This document shows positions 35,001 through 45,362 of a stretch of DNA of 64,000 nucleotides, one piece after another. Source of the stretch: Angiostrongylus vasorum (Eukaryota > Nematoda > Chromadorea > Rhabditida > Metastrongylidae). The stretch covers positions 3,348,001 through 3,412,000 of the forward strand of contig JADANN010000108.1 in NCBI GenBank assembly GCA_018806985.1, written 5' to 3'. The position numbers and the translations under genes are program-made. The notes beneath the pieces were generated by a model, which was not told where the DNA came from, searched no databases, and saw nothing but the letters and a program-made list of their open reading frames with translations. Numbering within the stretch: position 1 is the first letter of the stretch; every line of letters begins with the position of its first letter.

Positions 35001-38000
35001 CGAAAAGCAGAATTGGAGAACGTTGCTAGGAAAGATGTTCAGGAACAGGTTTATCTTTGAATTACCTTCACAAACAGATTATTGACGAAACCTATTGTGT
35101 TCGATGTTGGTAGGAGGAGAAGCTATTTCCGTCAGCTGATTCATAAAGTTCAGTGAATTTCTTAATGAGCTGAGGACTCGGTAGACGTACAAAGGCTTTG
35201 CTATAAAGTTCTAGACGCATATGGCGTTGTTCTAAAATGTCATTATAGATAAAATTCTTCTAATTCCGAGTTTTCGAAAAAATTGACAGTGAATTTCAAA
35301 TTTTTTGAATCTTAACGCAGTCTCAGCAGTTGCAAACCTCATTGATGCATCGGGAACACCATGTCGTGCTGCGCGAAATGATAGTCCCACCATAATGAGA
35401 TGAAACAACGTAGGCAGTGCCGTGGGTTGTTTATCCGCTATTTGTTGTTCTAACTATTTGTAATAGTTGTGTTCAGCACATAGCAACCAATGCTAGTTTT
35501 TCTATAGCTGATGACAATTTTTCGGTTGGTAAAGTGTTTGAGGAAAGGCATTGCACATATTTTTAGAAGAGACATTGTTCTATTGCCCTAATCGTATATT
35601 CTTCTCTTTAAATAGTCTTTAAATTCTGAAGATGTCTGTAGCCGAAATTTTCAGTAAGTTGGAAACTTAACTCAGTTTTTTGAAATTTCCGATTCAAGAG
35701 CGAAATCGGCAAACATAAGCGAAACATTGGAGAAGGCTATCGTTTCCCTGTTTGAAGAAATCTCCTTTGTTACACCACTTTACAGTTCAGAATGCGAGTG
35801 TGGACGGAAAATCGCAAAGAAAAACGCCTGAAGGGCTTCAAAAAGTAAAAATCCTATCTTTATAGAATAAAAAATATGCATTCTCTTCGGATTCCAGTGA
35901 TTTCTCATGAACAGGTAAAGTTCACTATGAGATGAGATGTGCAGGTTTAAGGTTTACAAGCGAAATTATTTTCGGTCATTACGAGTGGTAGTTAATTTAT
36001 ACCGGCTAGTATGTCCCTCCAGTCGCCTACCTAGTACGTCCATAAAATCAATCCACATCATCATAGAGGCGTTGCTAATAAATGGGGTTACAATCTTCAC
36101 TTTGAAACTTAATGCATCAGCTTAGAAAACAGTCTAGTTCGTTTTCAAGTTTTATGATGTATTCTATAGTTTCAAGGCCCATTTAATTTCACTGGGTGAT
36201 AAGTTGCTACTCAAAATAACTATGAAAATAATTAGGCGGGTTTTTAACAAGGCAGTAGCTATATTAGTAGCATATTGCTTTATTTTAATAGCACTTTTGT
36301 TTTTAGCAATTTGAATTCGTCATTAAAGAAGGGCAGGAAGAATGTGTATGTTCTGGGAGTAACGATGATGGTCCATTTGAAATTATTGATTTAGATGGTG
36401 CTCAGGTAGTCGTCATAGTAAACTCAAGGCAGTGCCAATAAACAAAACAAGTAAAGGATTCTTAACACTTTTAGAAATTCGACATAGAGATTTCCGTGGG
36501 AAGAAGTTGGAGTGATGGAATGTCGGCGTTGAGTCATCTGGTTCCAAAAGCACTGGCGTGTAGCGGAGTGGTAACGCTTATTGATAAATTTTCGGGTTAA
36601 GAGTGGGAACTTCCACGCAAATGTACTTAAAGTGTATGAATGTTTGTTTTTTTTAAACGAGGATTTATTCTTAGCAGGTATCTCTTTTCAATAGATGAGC
36701 TGCTAAAGTTAGAAACTAGGCGCGGAATATGTATAATAATTTTATCTAAGATACAGTTACCCCCTACACTCTGGTGTTGTGAATTCTGAGCAGGGGGAAT
36801 GCCTCGAAAGTGTGGATAATGTTGTTTTCTTTTCTCATTCGGCACATAACTGTAACAACCATGAAGGTCATTCTACGTTTCCAGTTACCTCAACAGTTGC
36901 GTCACCAAATCTTTAGTCGTGTGTTAAGTAGTTGGAAGGATCGGTAAATGTAAAGACAGTTCGTAAACGAAAAACGAAGGATGCGCATGGTGTGGTGGTG
37001 AACGCTTTAGCCCCCGGAAAGGATAACAGCGCGTTCGTTCCCCATCGCAGACACCTGCGATCTGGAGTTTTGCAAATATCTCAGCATCATTGTGGTTGTT
37101 TCAGAAGTAAGTATAGGTTTTAAGTCCTTTGACAGATAGGATAATGGGTTATGCGGAAGGTTTATTTGCGTCAATAATTTATTAACAAAGATGAAAATGT
37201 AAAATAAGCGATATACTGAGTTGAATCTTCCTTTGATATACGCAGTCTTGAACAAAAGGGACTGTCGTTTTTTTTGTGTTAGGGTAAAAAATATGTTAAA
37301 TGGATTCTTTGTTTGATCTTAAATCACTGCTTTCTGTTACAATAAAGAAAATGGAATTGAAGCATAGTGCTGAATGCCGAAGATTCACACACGATGGTTT
37401 TTTGCTTCCACTCCCTAATTCTTGAACCGTCAGTTCCTCGCTCTTTTCGTAGAAGGTGGATTTTCCACATTCTATAAATTCATTCAATACCCGCAAGGTC
37501 CTAGTCCCACCCTGCACTGGCAACCGAGCCGGCATTTCTCCGGAGTTGGGGAATCGGCATCATAGTTGTCTGGGATCAGCTAGTTCTCTGTTATACATAA
37601 GCGTGACGACTGCTTGCGATGAAGGTCTGGAAACACCCTAGGGCGACTACAACGGATTCCAAGGAGAGTCGATTCGATGAGCATTTGATGACATTCATAA
37701 AGGAAAAGGGAAATCTCAACCAGCATCCAAACTTACGTTCGAAATCGAAAGCTTTTGGTAGATAGCGGGCGAGAGGAACCGAATGCAGGAAGTGGTTTGA
37801 TACTCACAATGTGTTTGATATCGTCATGTAAAAATACAATCGAACAACACAATGAATTGTTGGTCATGTAAAATAAAAAAAAACCAGGAAGTTTCGCTGT
37901 AGTTTAATTTCACGGCGGTTTATGTGAAATTTAGGCTAAAACATGAATAAAATTTTACAAGAGGGAGAGCGCGCTAAGTCTAGTGTTTCGTTGTAAATTC

Positions 38001-41000
38001 TATTCGTCTTTTTAATATTTTGGGTACTCACTTGGTTTATACGCTATCGTAAATGTAGAGAACCCGAACTAACATTCTCGCCACATTGTGTCTTGCTGTT
38101 TAAAAAAATGGCAACAATGTTTGCTAGGTGGTGTGTAGAATTGCAGAATGCAGTGTAGAATTTCTTGACGACACTAGTTAGGTTTTCTGTGGATTGTTAA
38201 GGTGCTATCTTGAGTTTCAAAGCAGAGTGGTTGGTGGTGCAGTAGATAAAGAACCAAGGTGCTGATCGGACCCCATCCCGAATGCACTCTTCCAATTCAC
38301 GTATGGGAGCGCCTTAGCTCCATTATCTCTAAGACTGCAAGGAGAATTGACTTGAAGATCACTCTACGATAAGAGGAAATTCTCAAGCAGTAGCCAAAAA
38401 AAACACGTGAAATGTTCCAAGACCTTTGTGGACGATGAATGCGAGGAAAACGAATCAAATGAAAGGTTTGGGATCCGCAGAGTAGATTTGATGAGGGATC
38501 ACATAAAAAAAAATACATTGGTAGGGATGATCTTTCCACAAACAAAACCACTGAAATCGTTGTTCTAAGGAGCCGCAGTCTAAGTTTTTGTAAATCATTC
38601 CAGAAGTCGGTCGCGTAACTTGAGATGGTTTTCTGCATGTGGTGAGGATAAAAAGGGAGATATCCATTCATAAAGTTAATTGACATATTCAGATGAATGA
38701 ATACGACAAAGAATGCGTTCGAGGAAATTTACGCCATGGATAAGGCGATTTATTCCATATGTCAGACTCCATCGACCTCCGTATTAATAGCGATCGCAAC
38801 AACAATTCATTGTCTGTTGTTCGATTCACTGGAAGCTTTGAAATTGTCCTCACATAATATATTTCAAGTGGTGCTCCACATTAAAAGATATTGAATCGAC
38901 TCACCACAAATACCCACTTCGAGAGGACGAATGGCTGTGATTAATCGATTTGGATCAATGAATAAAACCTTTAATGATGCTGAGATATTTGCAAAACTCC
39001 GGACCGCAGGTGTCTACGGTGGGGAACGAACGCGCTATTGTTCTTTCCGGGGAGTAGCGCGCTCACCACCACGCCATGCGGATCCTTCGTTTCGCCTGTC
39101 TCTCAGCTGGTTCTATTGATCTTTGCCATCAGCAATCACCCGTCAGCGGGATTGATCTGGGGGGGCCCAAATCGGCAACGAACCCAGTTAAGCTGAGGCT
39201 GCAGTTATAATCACAATTTTGACTTATTATTTACTGCCTACTCTTTTTAGCGGCTCTTTTGCTCCAGCTTAACTGGGTTCGCTGCCGATTTGGGCCCCCC
39301 AGATCAATCCCGCTGACACGTGATTGCTGATGGCAAAAGATCACTAGAACTACCTAAAAGACAGGCGAAACGAAGGACCCGCATGGTGTGGTGGTGAGCG
39401 CGCTACTCCTCGGAAAGGACAATAGCGCGTTCGTTCCCCACCGTAGACACCTGCGGTCCGGAGTTTTGCAAATATCTCAGCATCATTAAAGTTATATTTC
39501 GCAATATATACCCTGCCGCTAAAAAGAGTAGGCAGTAAATAATAAGTCAAAATTGTGAATAAAACCTTTTACTAACCTCTTGTTAGCTGGGCATTCCAAG
39601 AAAAGGCGTCTTCAAATAGCTTCTTTTGCCAATAAACTTCGCACCTTTTATGGAGACTTTCCACTTACATAACACATAACTTGTTAAATAAGGTCTTTTG
39701 TGTTTATAATGTTTTGAATCAGCTGCTGAAAACTGCGGTGCTTTCAGATAAGACATGCGTGTAGGCTTTGATTCTCAATCAAACTGATCAGTGTATGAAG
39801 TTTATCTTATACACATCATTATTAATGATCGACGATTAAGTACATCTTCAGGAATCCGCTTCATTCCCTGAGGATCTTCGACAATACTTTAGCCTAATAA
39901 TCGCAGAGCTTCCCCACAATTTGCCAACGTCGTTTATTCATGATTTTATCTGTCTTGAAGCGGTGAACTCGATACGGAATTCTCTTCATCCGTTATTGCT
40001 ACCATCTCCGGAGATCTTATCACTTATGTTCCATGATATAGCGAAGGTAAATTTAGCATTATTTTGTTAGAAAACCGATGTTTAGAACTCGTTCCACAGT
40101 GGGAAGGTGCTCTAATTGCATCCTCGTCCGCCGCAGTTGGTCACACTGGTTCCATTCCACAAATAAAATTTATTACAGCCTGAATTTGGACAACAATTCG
40201 ATACGGGGACTGCTGTGTATCGTCTGTTGATGTTCTTTCTCTATAAGTTCCCACCATGTAACGCCGAAGGTCGTTTCTATTGGCTGCAAGTGCGTTAGTA
40301 TTCTTCGTTAATTCTTTTTCCAAATACTTTTCATATCAAGTCGATGCTGAGTCGACGAATTTCTAGATGAAATATTACGCCTTGTCAACATACCTTACTG
40401 AGATTATTCATTGTCGAGAACCGTATTTATTTATCCATATCCATGGTAAGGCCCATTTGCAGGTGCTTACCAGTGAACCATCAACGCATGATGCTTCAGC
40501 TTGTAACGAAAGAGGTGGCTCCTACATGAAAGGAAGCTCGCTACTGCGTAGGGTGGCCGATTTTAGGCAAATGATCTTAGGAATATTCACAGAAGATGGA
40601 AAGAACCATAACCTAATGGAATTGTTGGTGTCCATATTGGAAGTGGATCTGTTTAATATGGAGGTTAGTCTGAACACACCAACGCAAATAAGTGTTTTTT
40701 TTTCTTGAGCGGACCCGAGGTTGTTAACAGTAAAATTTGTTCAATATTGAGTGACGTTTCGGTGGCTTCGCCTTCTTGACATGTAAAAGTCAATGCCATG
40801 ACTCAAGCAAACACCATAACCCAAACAGAAAAAGATCACTACACAGATTTCATTCACATAGTGAACAGCTCCTTCTAAACACTCACCGTGTAACAATAAC
40901 GATGTAAAGCAACGAAACGACACCGAAACCATGGAGACACAAGGTGATGGTGAAGGTGATGGCAATAGGACGACTACAGATAAGTCGAACAACAGCAGCA

Positions 41001-43431
41001 GCAGCAACAACGACGACAATAACGGCAACGTCGTGTTCCATCCGCCAAATGAGATAGTGGAAAATTTAATGCGACACGTAGCGAGTTCTCACCGTTTTGT
41101 TCTTCATGATTGATGGAAGCAAATGGCTAGCAATAAAAAACGGTGCGCTACGCCATTTAAGGAGATGAATCAGAACTGGGGAGCACAGAAAACAGTTTTC
41201 ACTTTTAGCACATAATGCACACTTAAATGTGTTTGGCGCGAAAATATTACTCCCTTTCATGTTTGAAACTGATAACAATGTTTTGGTGTCAACCCTACAG
41301 GAGAAGCACTAATTTCTCCGCATATTCCGACATAAGATGAAACGGATAGTAAGAAGCCACTGCTTTACGATTTGTGGCTGGGAGGTGTTCCTGCATATCG
41401 GGCTGCGAGGTATAGCGGAGGGATTTATCCCCCTATAGGGTCTCCCAAGCTGAGAAGGAGTCCCGCATTTCCATCAGAAACCTAGCTAAGGGTTAACCAA
41501 TACTAGAGTCCATCACCGTCCTGGTGTCAAATTAGTCGCATGGTGGCAAATCCCACTCTGATCCACAAGGGCTGCGACTGCATGTGGTGATGACGGCCTG
41601 GGGCAAACTTTGGCCAGACTGACTTCGGGATTCCAGGGAACCACAATGGCTTAACCAGCAAATCTCCGAAAAATCGGAGATTGTGATGGGATCAGCACAA
41701 ACAATGAGGCCACCCAAGTATCCAAGTGAGTATGTATCCAAGCATTTAGGTCATAAAGTTTTCTCTAGAGAAAAGTAACTCCGGACTTCTCTTCTTAAAT
41801 GACTCCCTTCTTTCATCCGCTTAAAAAGGCCATGTGGAGTGATGGGGGACAACATAACACGATGTGATGGGTAACAAATGGTTGTACGACAAAGCCTTCA
41901 TTACTGACATCTTGTTGCGTAATTTTTCCTTTACGAATAACAAGGTCCGCTTCACTTAACTGATGTATATGAGTCATCCTGCTCGACATCCCACATGGTG
42001 GAATCTTGTTTGATTTGGTCTGCGTTTTCAACAAGCACGGAACTAGTAAATGCGACGAAAACGCAAGTGTATGGTTTATCTGAATACTTTTAAAGATTTC
42101 TGTTGCGCATTTCTTTCTCTTTCGAAATGGGATAAGCTGTCAATACTTCCATTCGGTAAGTAATTTGTTGATTTTCTTGTGAAAGTATCTTTAGATTCTT
42201 TTTATACATTTATATTGACTTATTATCGAAAATACCTGAAGTTGCCTTTGCGTTTCTGCTTACTGAAAGTTCAATATCAAGTCTTCTAAAGTGGGTTATT
42301 TTCTTTCGAATCGACTACTCCCATTAGTTTTGATACGTATTATTTATGGATTTTGTGGTTGGTGAGCCATATATTTCTAACCTGTGTTGGATTTCCCAAA
42401 AACTTCTCGTAATGTGCTGTATCCATTTAGGGATGTGATGGCTTGAATTCTAGTCAAGAGATCATCAATGATGTTGATGAACCCAATCGTTCGTCACACT
42501 CGTTGAGCAGGTATAATTTTCTTCTATTAGATAATTTTAAATACCTCGAAATTCATGAAATATATCGTGAAATAAGTAACACCGTACGACCTTTGGAGTA
42601 GTTTTTTTGTTTGGGCATCTTTGCATCACATTGAAGCATTTTCATTTTCTTTACTTATTACATGACCCAATATTACACATTATGCTGATACCAGAAAAAA
42701 GTAGTCGTTCGTCTTTATGGATTGGAGGGAGTTTCCCATTCAAGTCTTATACCAACACCGATCGTGGAGGATTGGAGGTTTGGTTGGTTCGGTGCGGGTT
42801 CGAACTAGCGGCTTTGAGCGCACTATTGAGTGGCGTGTCTACCCATGTGCTACCCACACCAAACCTCATGTTCTAGATACCCAAAATTGGACGTAGTTAA
42901 AATGAGTGTTTGTAGATATATTTTAACTATGCCTAATTTTGATGCCAATGATGTTTTTAAAATTGACTAGTATAACAGCATTTGAGAAAGTCAGTCTGTT
43001 TACAGCGACGAAATAACGGCGTTACTGAAGCAGTCGCAGAATCCATCGATTTTGGACGGTGTACCTCTTTCAGTGCTCGTATTCTATGACCCAATTGAGC
43101 GACGAAAACGTGGGCTGGACAAGACTGCAATGGAGACATGCTTTGCTATAATCAACACTGCACTTGCTACCGAATCCATAATTAGCGCGAGTTTATGTTG
43201 GCGGTTATTGGCCGTTACCCTTGAAGGACTGCTATTTTTCCTGTCTGAAAAAATGAAGCTTTTCCGAAGGGAACAGATTTCCGTTGATCTTCAACTGGAC
43301 GTTGAGAGACTTGGACGTTATCTTTTAAAAAAAAGGTCTGTTTGATTTGTGTAGCATTATGTTGACATTAGTTGATGATACCAATCTTTCGAGGATCTTC
43401 CAATTTTTGATTTAGGCCTGAGTTTGATTGA
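26077..43431 (+). CDS. Unassigned large multi-exon gene (about 740 residues)
   Basis: I do not recognise the family. Phase-consistent exons: 26077-26173, 26297-26380, 29369-29529, 29968-30109, 33266-33350, 33453-33823, 34937-35048, 35616-35653, 35699-about 35830, 36307-36405, 36475-36495, 39723-39758, 39852-40046, 40463-40663, 42096-42155, 42431-42510, 43006-43335, 43416-43431 (stop). The ATG directly follows a TTATAG acceptor. Two joins stay unresolved: 29529 to 29968, and the end of the exon at 35699. The protein appears soluble and mostly helical, with hydrophobic helices (FVKQLLILHVPILYEEILTQ, WRLLAVTLEGLLFFLSEKM), an acidic central linker (LLEDMEIEIETNN) and a C-terminal block (SVDLQLDVERLGRYLLKK) loosely like the end of helical tethering-complex subunits; that is only an impression. 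Introns are loaded with families A, B, C and D. It could be two genes, but phases join well across 30109 to 33266. Confidence 0.6.
26930..27108 (+). repeat. Family C dispersed repeat, copy 6 (internally deleted)
   Basis: The head (CCTCATCGTGGCTGGGAGGT) joins directly to the terminal part (CAGCAAACCTCCGA, then CAGTGAAGGCGGGCC) after about 70 bases. The middle of the element is missing. Confidence 0.75.
27600..27870 (+). repeat. Family A SINE, copy 6
   Basis: Head GGCGCGTGTTGAGCAGCGGT, body ACTTGTCTGAGAGGAG, tail GGTCAACGGCGAGAGCCC. It lies in a large intron of the unassigned gene. Confidence 0.7.
28741..28880 (-). repeat. Family D SINE head fragment (reverse)
   Basis: On the minus strand it reads GGGGATAACGCAGTGGTTGG, an A-box like run, then CTAGTTCGATCCCCGC, a B-box like run. 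It abuts the tail of the next family A copy. Confidence 0.55.
28885..29168 (-). repeat. Family A SINE, copy 7 (reverse)
   Basis: Tail at left (GATAGAGCTCTCGGTGTTGA), head at right (CGCTACACGCGC). Slightly diverged, with small deletions in the ACCAATTTGCCGACC region. Confidence 0.75.
30700..30880 (+). repeat. Family B SINE, copy 4
   Basis: Head GCATGGTGTGTTGGTGAATG and tail with CCTGCCGTGAAAACTAGTAAA. It forms the left member of a three-copy cluster with alternating orientation. Confidence 0.75.
30883..31085 (-). repeat. Family B SINE, copy 5 (reverse)
   Basis: Starts with GATGCTGAGATATTTGC, followed by the head in reverse (CACCACCACACCATTCGGGT), and runs into the extended 5' part (GAACCCAATTAGGCTGAGGC). 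Confidence 0.8.
31186..31390 (+). repeat. Family B SINE, copy 6
   Basis: Head CGCATGGTGTGGTGGTGAAC and tail CCTGCCGTGGAAACTTGTAA. Together with copy 5 it makes an inverted pair. Confidence 0.8.
31595..31880 (+). repeat. Family D SINE body and tail
   Basis: Contains GAACCGAATGGAAGAAGTGC and ends in a TAAATAAATAAATAAG tail, the TAAA-type tail of family D. The head is not preserved. Confidence 0.55.
32745..33005 (-). repeat. Family B variant SINE, copy 7 (reverse)
   Basis: A subfamily whose tRNA-like part, read on the minus strand, is CTAGTGGTGCAGCTAGTAAC then TAGGGTTCGAATCTAGCC. The extended 5' part (AACGGGAATTATCTGGAGAG..GAACCCAGGTAAGCCGAGGC) matches family B. Confidence 0.65.
33020..33205 (+). 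repeat. Family B variant SINE, copy 8
   Basis: Head GTGTCAGTGGTGCAGTGGGT then AGATTCGACTCTGGC. It faces copy 7 in inverted orientation and ends before the 33266 exon. Confidence 0.65.
33896..34470. mobile_element. Fold-back element, second type
   Basis: Left arm CTAATACGAGGTTGGTAAAC and right arm GTTTACCAACCTCGTGTTAG are reverse complements, and the pairing extends to CCTTCCTTCA..GAGCT on the left against AGCTCATCAATGAAGGAAGG on the right. Inside, GGCTAACGTTTCGATATCTTC on the left mirrors GAAGATGTCGAAACCTTAGCC on the right. No transposase is encoded. It lies in an intron of the unassigned gene. Confidence 0.75.
36965..37110 (+). repeat. Family B SINE, copy 9
   Basis: Head GCATGGTGTGGTGGTGAACG, then GTTCGTTCCCCATCGCAGAC and the CAGCATCATTGTGGTTG motif; the distal tail is missing. 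Confidence 0.75.
37495..37850 (+). repeat. Family D SINE, body and tail
   Basis: Contains GGGGAATCGGCATCATAGTTGTC, GATTCCAAGGAGAGTCGATTC and CAGCATCCAAACTTACG with a tail ending GTCATGTAAAAATAC. The start is diverged. Confidence 0.5.
38228..38520 (+). repeat. Family D SINE
   Basis: A head-like run GTTGGTGGTGCAGTAGATAA is followed by the body (AAGACTGCAAGGAGAATTGA) and a tail GGGATCCGCAGAGTAGATTTG..CACATAAAAAAAA. The antisense open frames here come from the repeat. Confidence 0.6.
38965..39238 (-). repeat. Family B SINE, copy 10 (reverse, full length)
   Basis: From GATGCTGAGATATTTGC to the extended 5' part with GAACCCAGTTAAGCTGAGGC. It is the left arm of a near-perfect inverted dimer. Confidence 0.85.
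39240..39560 (+). repeat. Family B SINE, copy 11 (full length)
   Basis: Right arm of the inverted dimer: AGCTTAACTGGGTTCGCTGC, the head CGCATGGTGTGGTGGTGAGC, and the tail CCCTGCCGCTAAAAAGAGTAG..GGCAGTAAATAA. Confidence 0.85.
40738..40790. repeat. Fold-back end fragment with GACGTTTCGG motif
   Basis: GTGACGTTTCGGTGGCTTCGCC is the motif seen at the ends of several fold-back elements here (compare 45025, 53815 and 58895). No partner arm was found nearby. Confidence 0.4.
40931..41113 (+). CDS. Low-complexity short frame in an intron, doubtful
   Basis: A 60-codon frame begins with an acidic Gly/Asp/Glu stretch and a Ser/Asn run (NNSSSSNNDDNNGN) encoded by AAC and AGC repeats, then ends PPNEIVENLMRHVASSHRF. 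It lies inside an intron of the unassigned gene on the same strand. It could be an alternative exon, but I see no flanking splice sites that make it convincing. Confidence 0.15.
   Translation: METQGDGEGDGNRTTTDKSNNSSSSNNDDNNGNVVFHPPNEIVENLMRHVASSHRFVLHD
41371..41740 (+). repeat. Family C dispersed repeat, copy 7
   Basis: A full-length copy from TGTGGCTGGGAGGTGTTCC to CACCCAAGTATCCAAGTGAG. Lies in the same intron as the doubtful frame at 40931. Confidence 0.8.
42720..42870 (-). repeat. Family D-type SINE head (reverse)
   Basis: On the minus strand it reads GGTGTGGGTAGCACATGGGT (A-box like) and CTAGTTCGAACCCGCACC (B-box like). It lies in the last large intron of the unassigned gene. Confidence 0.5.
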
Positions 43432-44064
43432 AATCGGACGGTGCTTACGGGTGGACTGGATCTACAACACAATTTCAGCAATGCATTTATCTTCGTAAAG
43501 ACGCTTTCCTTACTTGCTTCTTTGTCCTCATAACTGTACTTGAGCGATATGTATGCATACATGCCGGTTAACTTGTGTTTTTAAACAATTGGATAATCCT
43601 AAAAATTAACGTTAGTGTTTACATGTTCTTATTTCATTTTCTATAGAAGAGTTCTTATAAAAGGTATTCCACTCAGTTTAAATGGGCTCAGCTGCCTTGG
43701 TAGAAACGGTGACCTGCTTCATTAGCTAAAAAGGAGCAAGACGCTACAGTTTCAAGTTTTTGGACCCAAGTTTGTGAAAATGTAGTGTATCATACTAGTA
43801 AGCAGATTCGGTCGAAATGTGAAACTAAGTATGAGGATTGTATCGTAATTTGTTAGGACATCTGATTTTCACACGCTACTGGTTCATTCTGGTGTGAACA
43901 TTGTCAGAAACACCTTGAAAGAATGCTTTTTGAGATTTCGGAAAATCACACTACGTTCATCCACCCACATCACTATAATGTACCTTATTGTGCAATTGTT
44001 TCCTTGTGAAAATACACATCCAAGCTCACTGAGTAATGATGTGGATTGAGAATATTAAGAAATA

Positions 44065-44440
44065 ATGCTGGGTACAGATAGCACAGTGGGTATTGATGTC
44101 GGTCATCGCGAGCACGGTGCTTTTTCCATCCCGCTCTGGGCTCACCAGGCCTCTCATTCCTCCATGGTTGGGTTGTTCGTACCGGGCTAGTCAGGGAAAA
44201 AATCACTCTCTGCAATCCAGCTGGGAACCTTCCAGCCCGACTATCCCAGGACTGCAGGGAGAATCGCCTTGACCAGCATTCTACGACGTTGAAGATGAAA
44301 TGAAAGTCTTCAGTCAGCACCCGACGCCGCACATAAAGTGGGGAATCCTCATTGGATAATGGATGCGAGGAAACGAGTCGAATGTGAGAAGTGTTGGGAT
44401 CCGCACAGTAGACGTGAAGACGGGTCGTATAAAATAAAAT
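44065..44440 (+). repeat. Family D SINE, full-length copy
   Basis: Family D has a tRNA-like head (GATAGCACAGTGGGTATTGA, then a weak B-box), a body with CCCAGGACTGCAGGGAGAATC and CAGCATTCTACGACGTTGA, and a tail GGATCCGCACAGTAGACGTG..GGTCGTATAAAATAAAA. The A/T-rich tail and polymerase III-like head suggest a SINE. This copy and the one at 48717 are the most complete. Confidence 0.7.
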
Positions 44441-44789
44441 GAAGGAAATCCGATGTCGACCGAGAGATTGGAAAGTACATAATGCAGTGCTGAGGTAGGA
44501 GATATAGTAGATAATACATTAGGGAACCGGTTCCATTCATATGACATAGGTAGATGGGAATTACAAAAGGTGAGAGAGAAATCCAAGAGACATTAAGAGG
44601 AAGAAAAATACTCCAGAACATTTACTTGAAGGATCGAGCGACTGAAGTGTGGATATTGAAATGGAAGCCAGTCTCTAGGTGTTGAACATTCTTCGTGCTT
44701 TTCACATCTTGAGTAGGGTGGTGCAGGCCGAACGGTTTGCAGAATATGGAATGGAGTAGATCTGCATAACAAACTTCATCTTCGTGTCA

Positions 44790-45090
44790 TTTTTTGGTCG
44801 ACGCATCAACGATGGCAATACAGTTCCCAGGATCGACTTTCTATTAACCTCGGCATTGGCTATAAATATTTCTGGGTGGAAGGCAGGTAAAAAATGGTGG
44901 GTTTCTCGAGAAGCTGCAGATTGTGTAATTACCGTTCAGGTTTTCATCTTTCTGTTTGTGCTGTTGAAGGGTTTGACCTAGTAAACTGCGTATCAGTGTA
45001 CCCTTGCAGGCTCTGAAGAAGGCGATTCTGCCGAAACGTCAGCTACCGTTTTTGTTGTATGTGTTCCTTTTGTAAGGAAATAAACGAGTG
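44790..45090. mobile_element. Half of a fold-back element
   Basis: The segment GGATCGACTTTCTATTAACC resembles the left flank near 1792, and CTCTGAAGAAGGCGATTC followed by TGCCGAAACGTCAGCTAC resembles the right arm near 2380 of the palindrome at 1826-2480. Only one arm is recognisable, so this is a deleted relative. Confidence 0.55.
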
Positions 45091-45325
45091 TTGAATGAAA
45101 ACCTCGTGATTGCTGAAAAAAGAAAAGGAAAACGATGGTAATACAGTATGCTATGGATTCAGTAACACGTCATAATCATATTGTTGATGGAGCGCATTAA
45201 GGTGATCGTCATAGCCATCTGTACTGACAAAAAACCATACTAACGAGCTTCCCCACTGTGTACATAAACTGTTCAAACGAAGGACACAAAGAGAGAGTAG
45301 GACTTAATTCCATTGTTAACATCGC

Positions 45326-45332
45326 TATAAAA
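45326..45332 (+). promoter_or_regulatory. TATA box of the ShKT peptide gene
   Basis: TATAAAA lies 37 bases upstream of the ATG at 45363. The spacing suggests a very short 5' leader without trans-splicing, as in some highly expressed small nematode genes. Confidence 0.55.
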
Positions 45333-45362
45333 GCACCATTCCCATTCTGCTGTTCATCAGCT

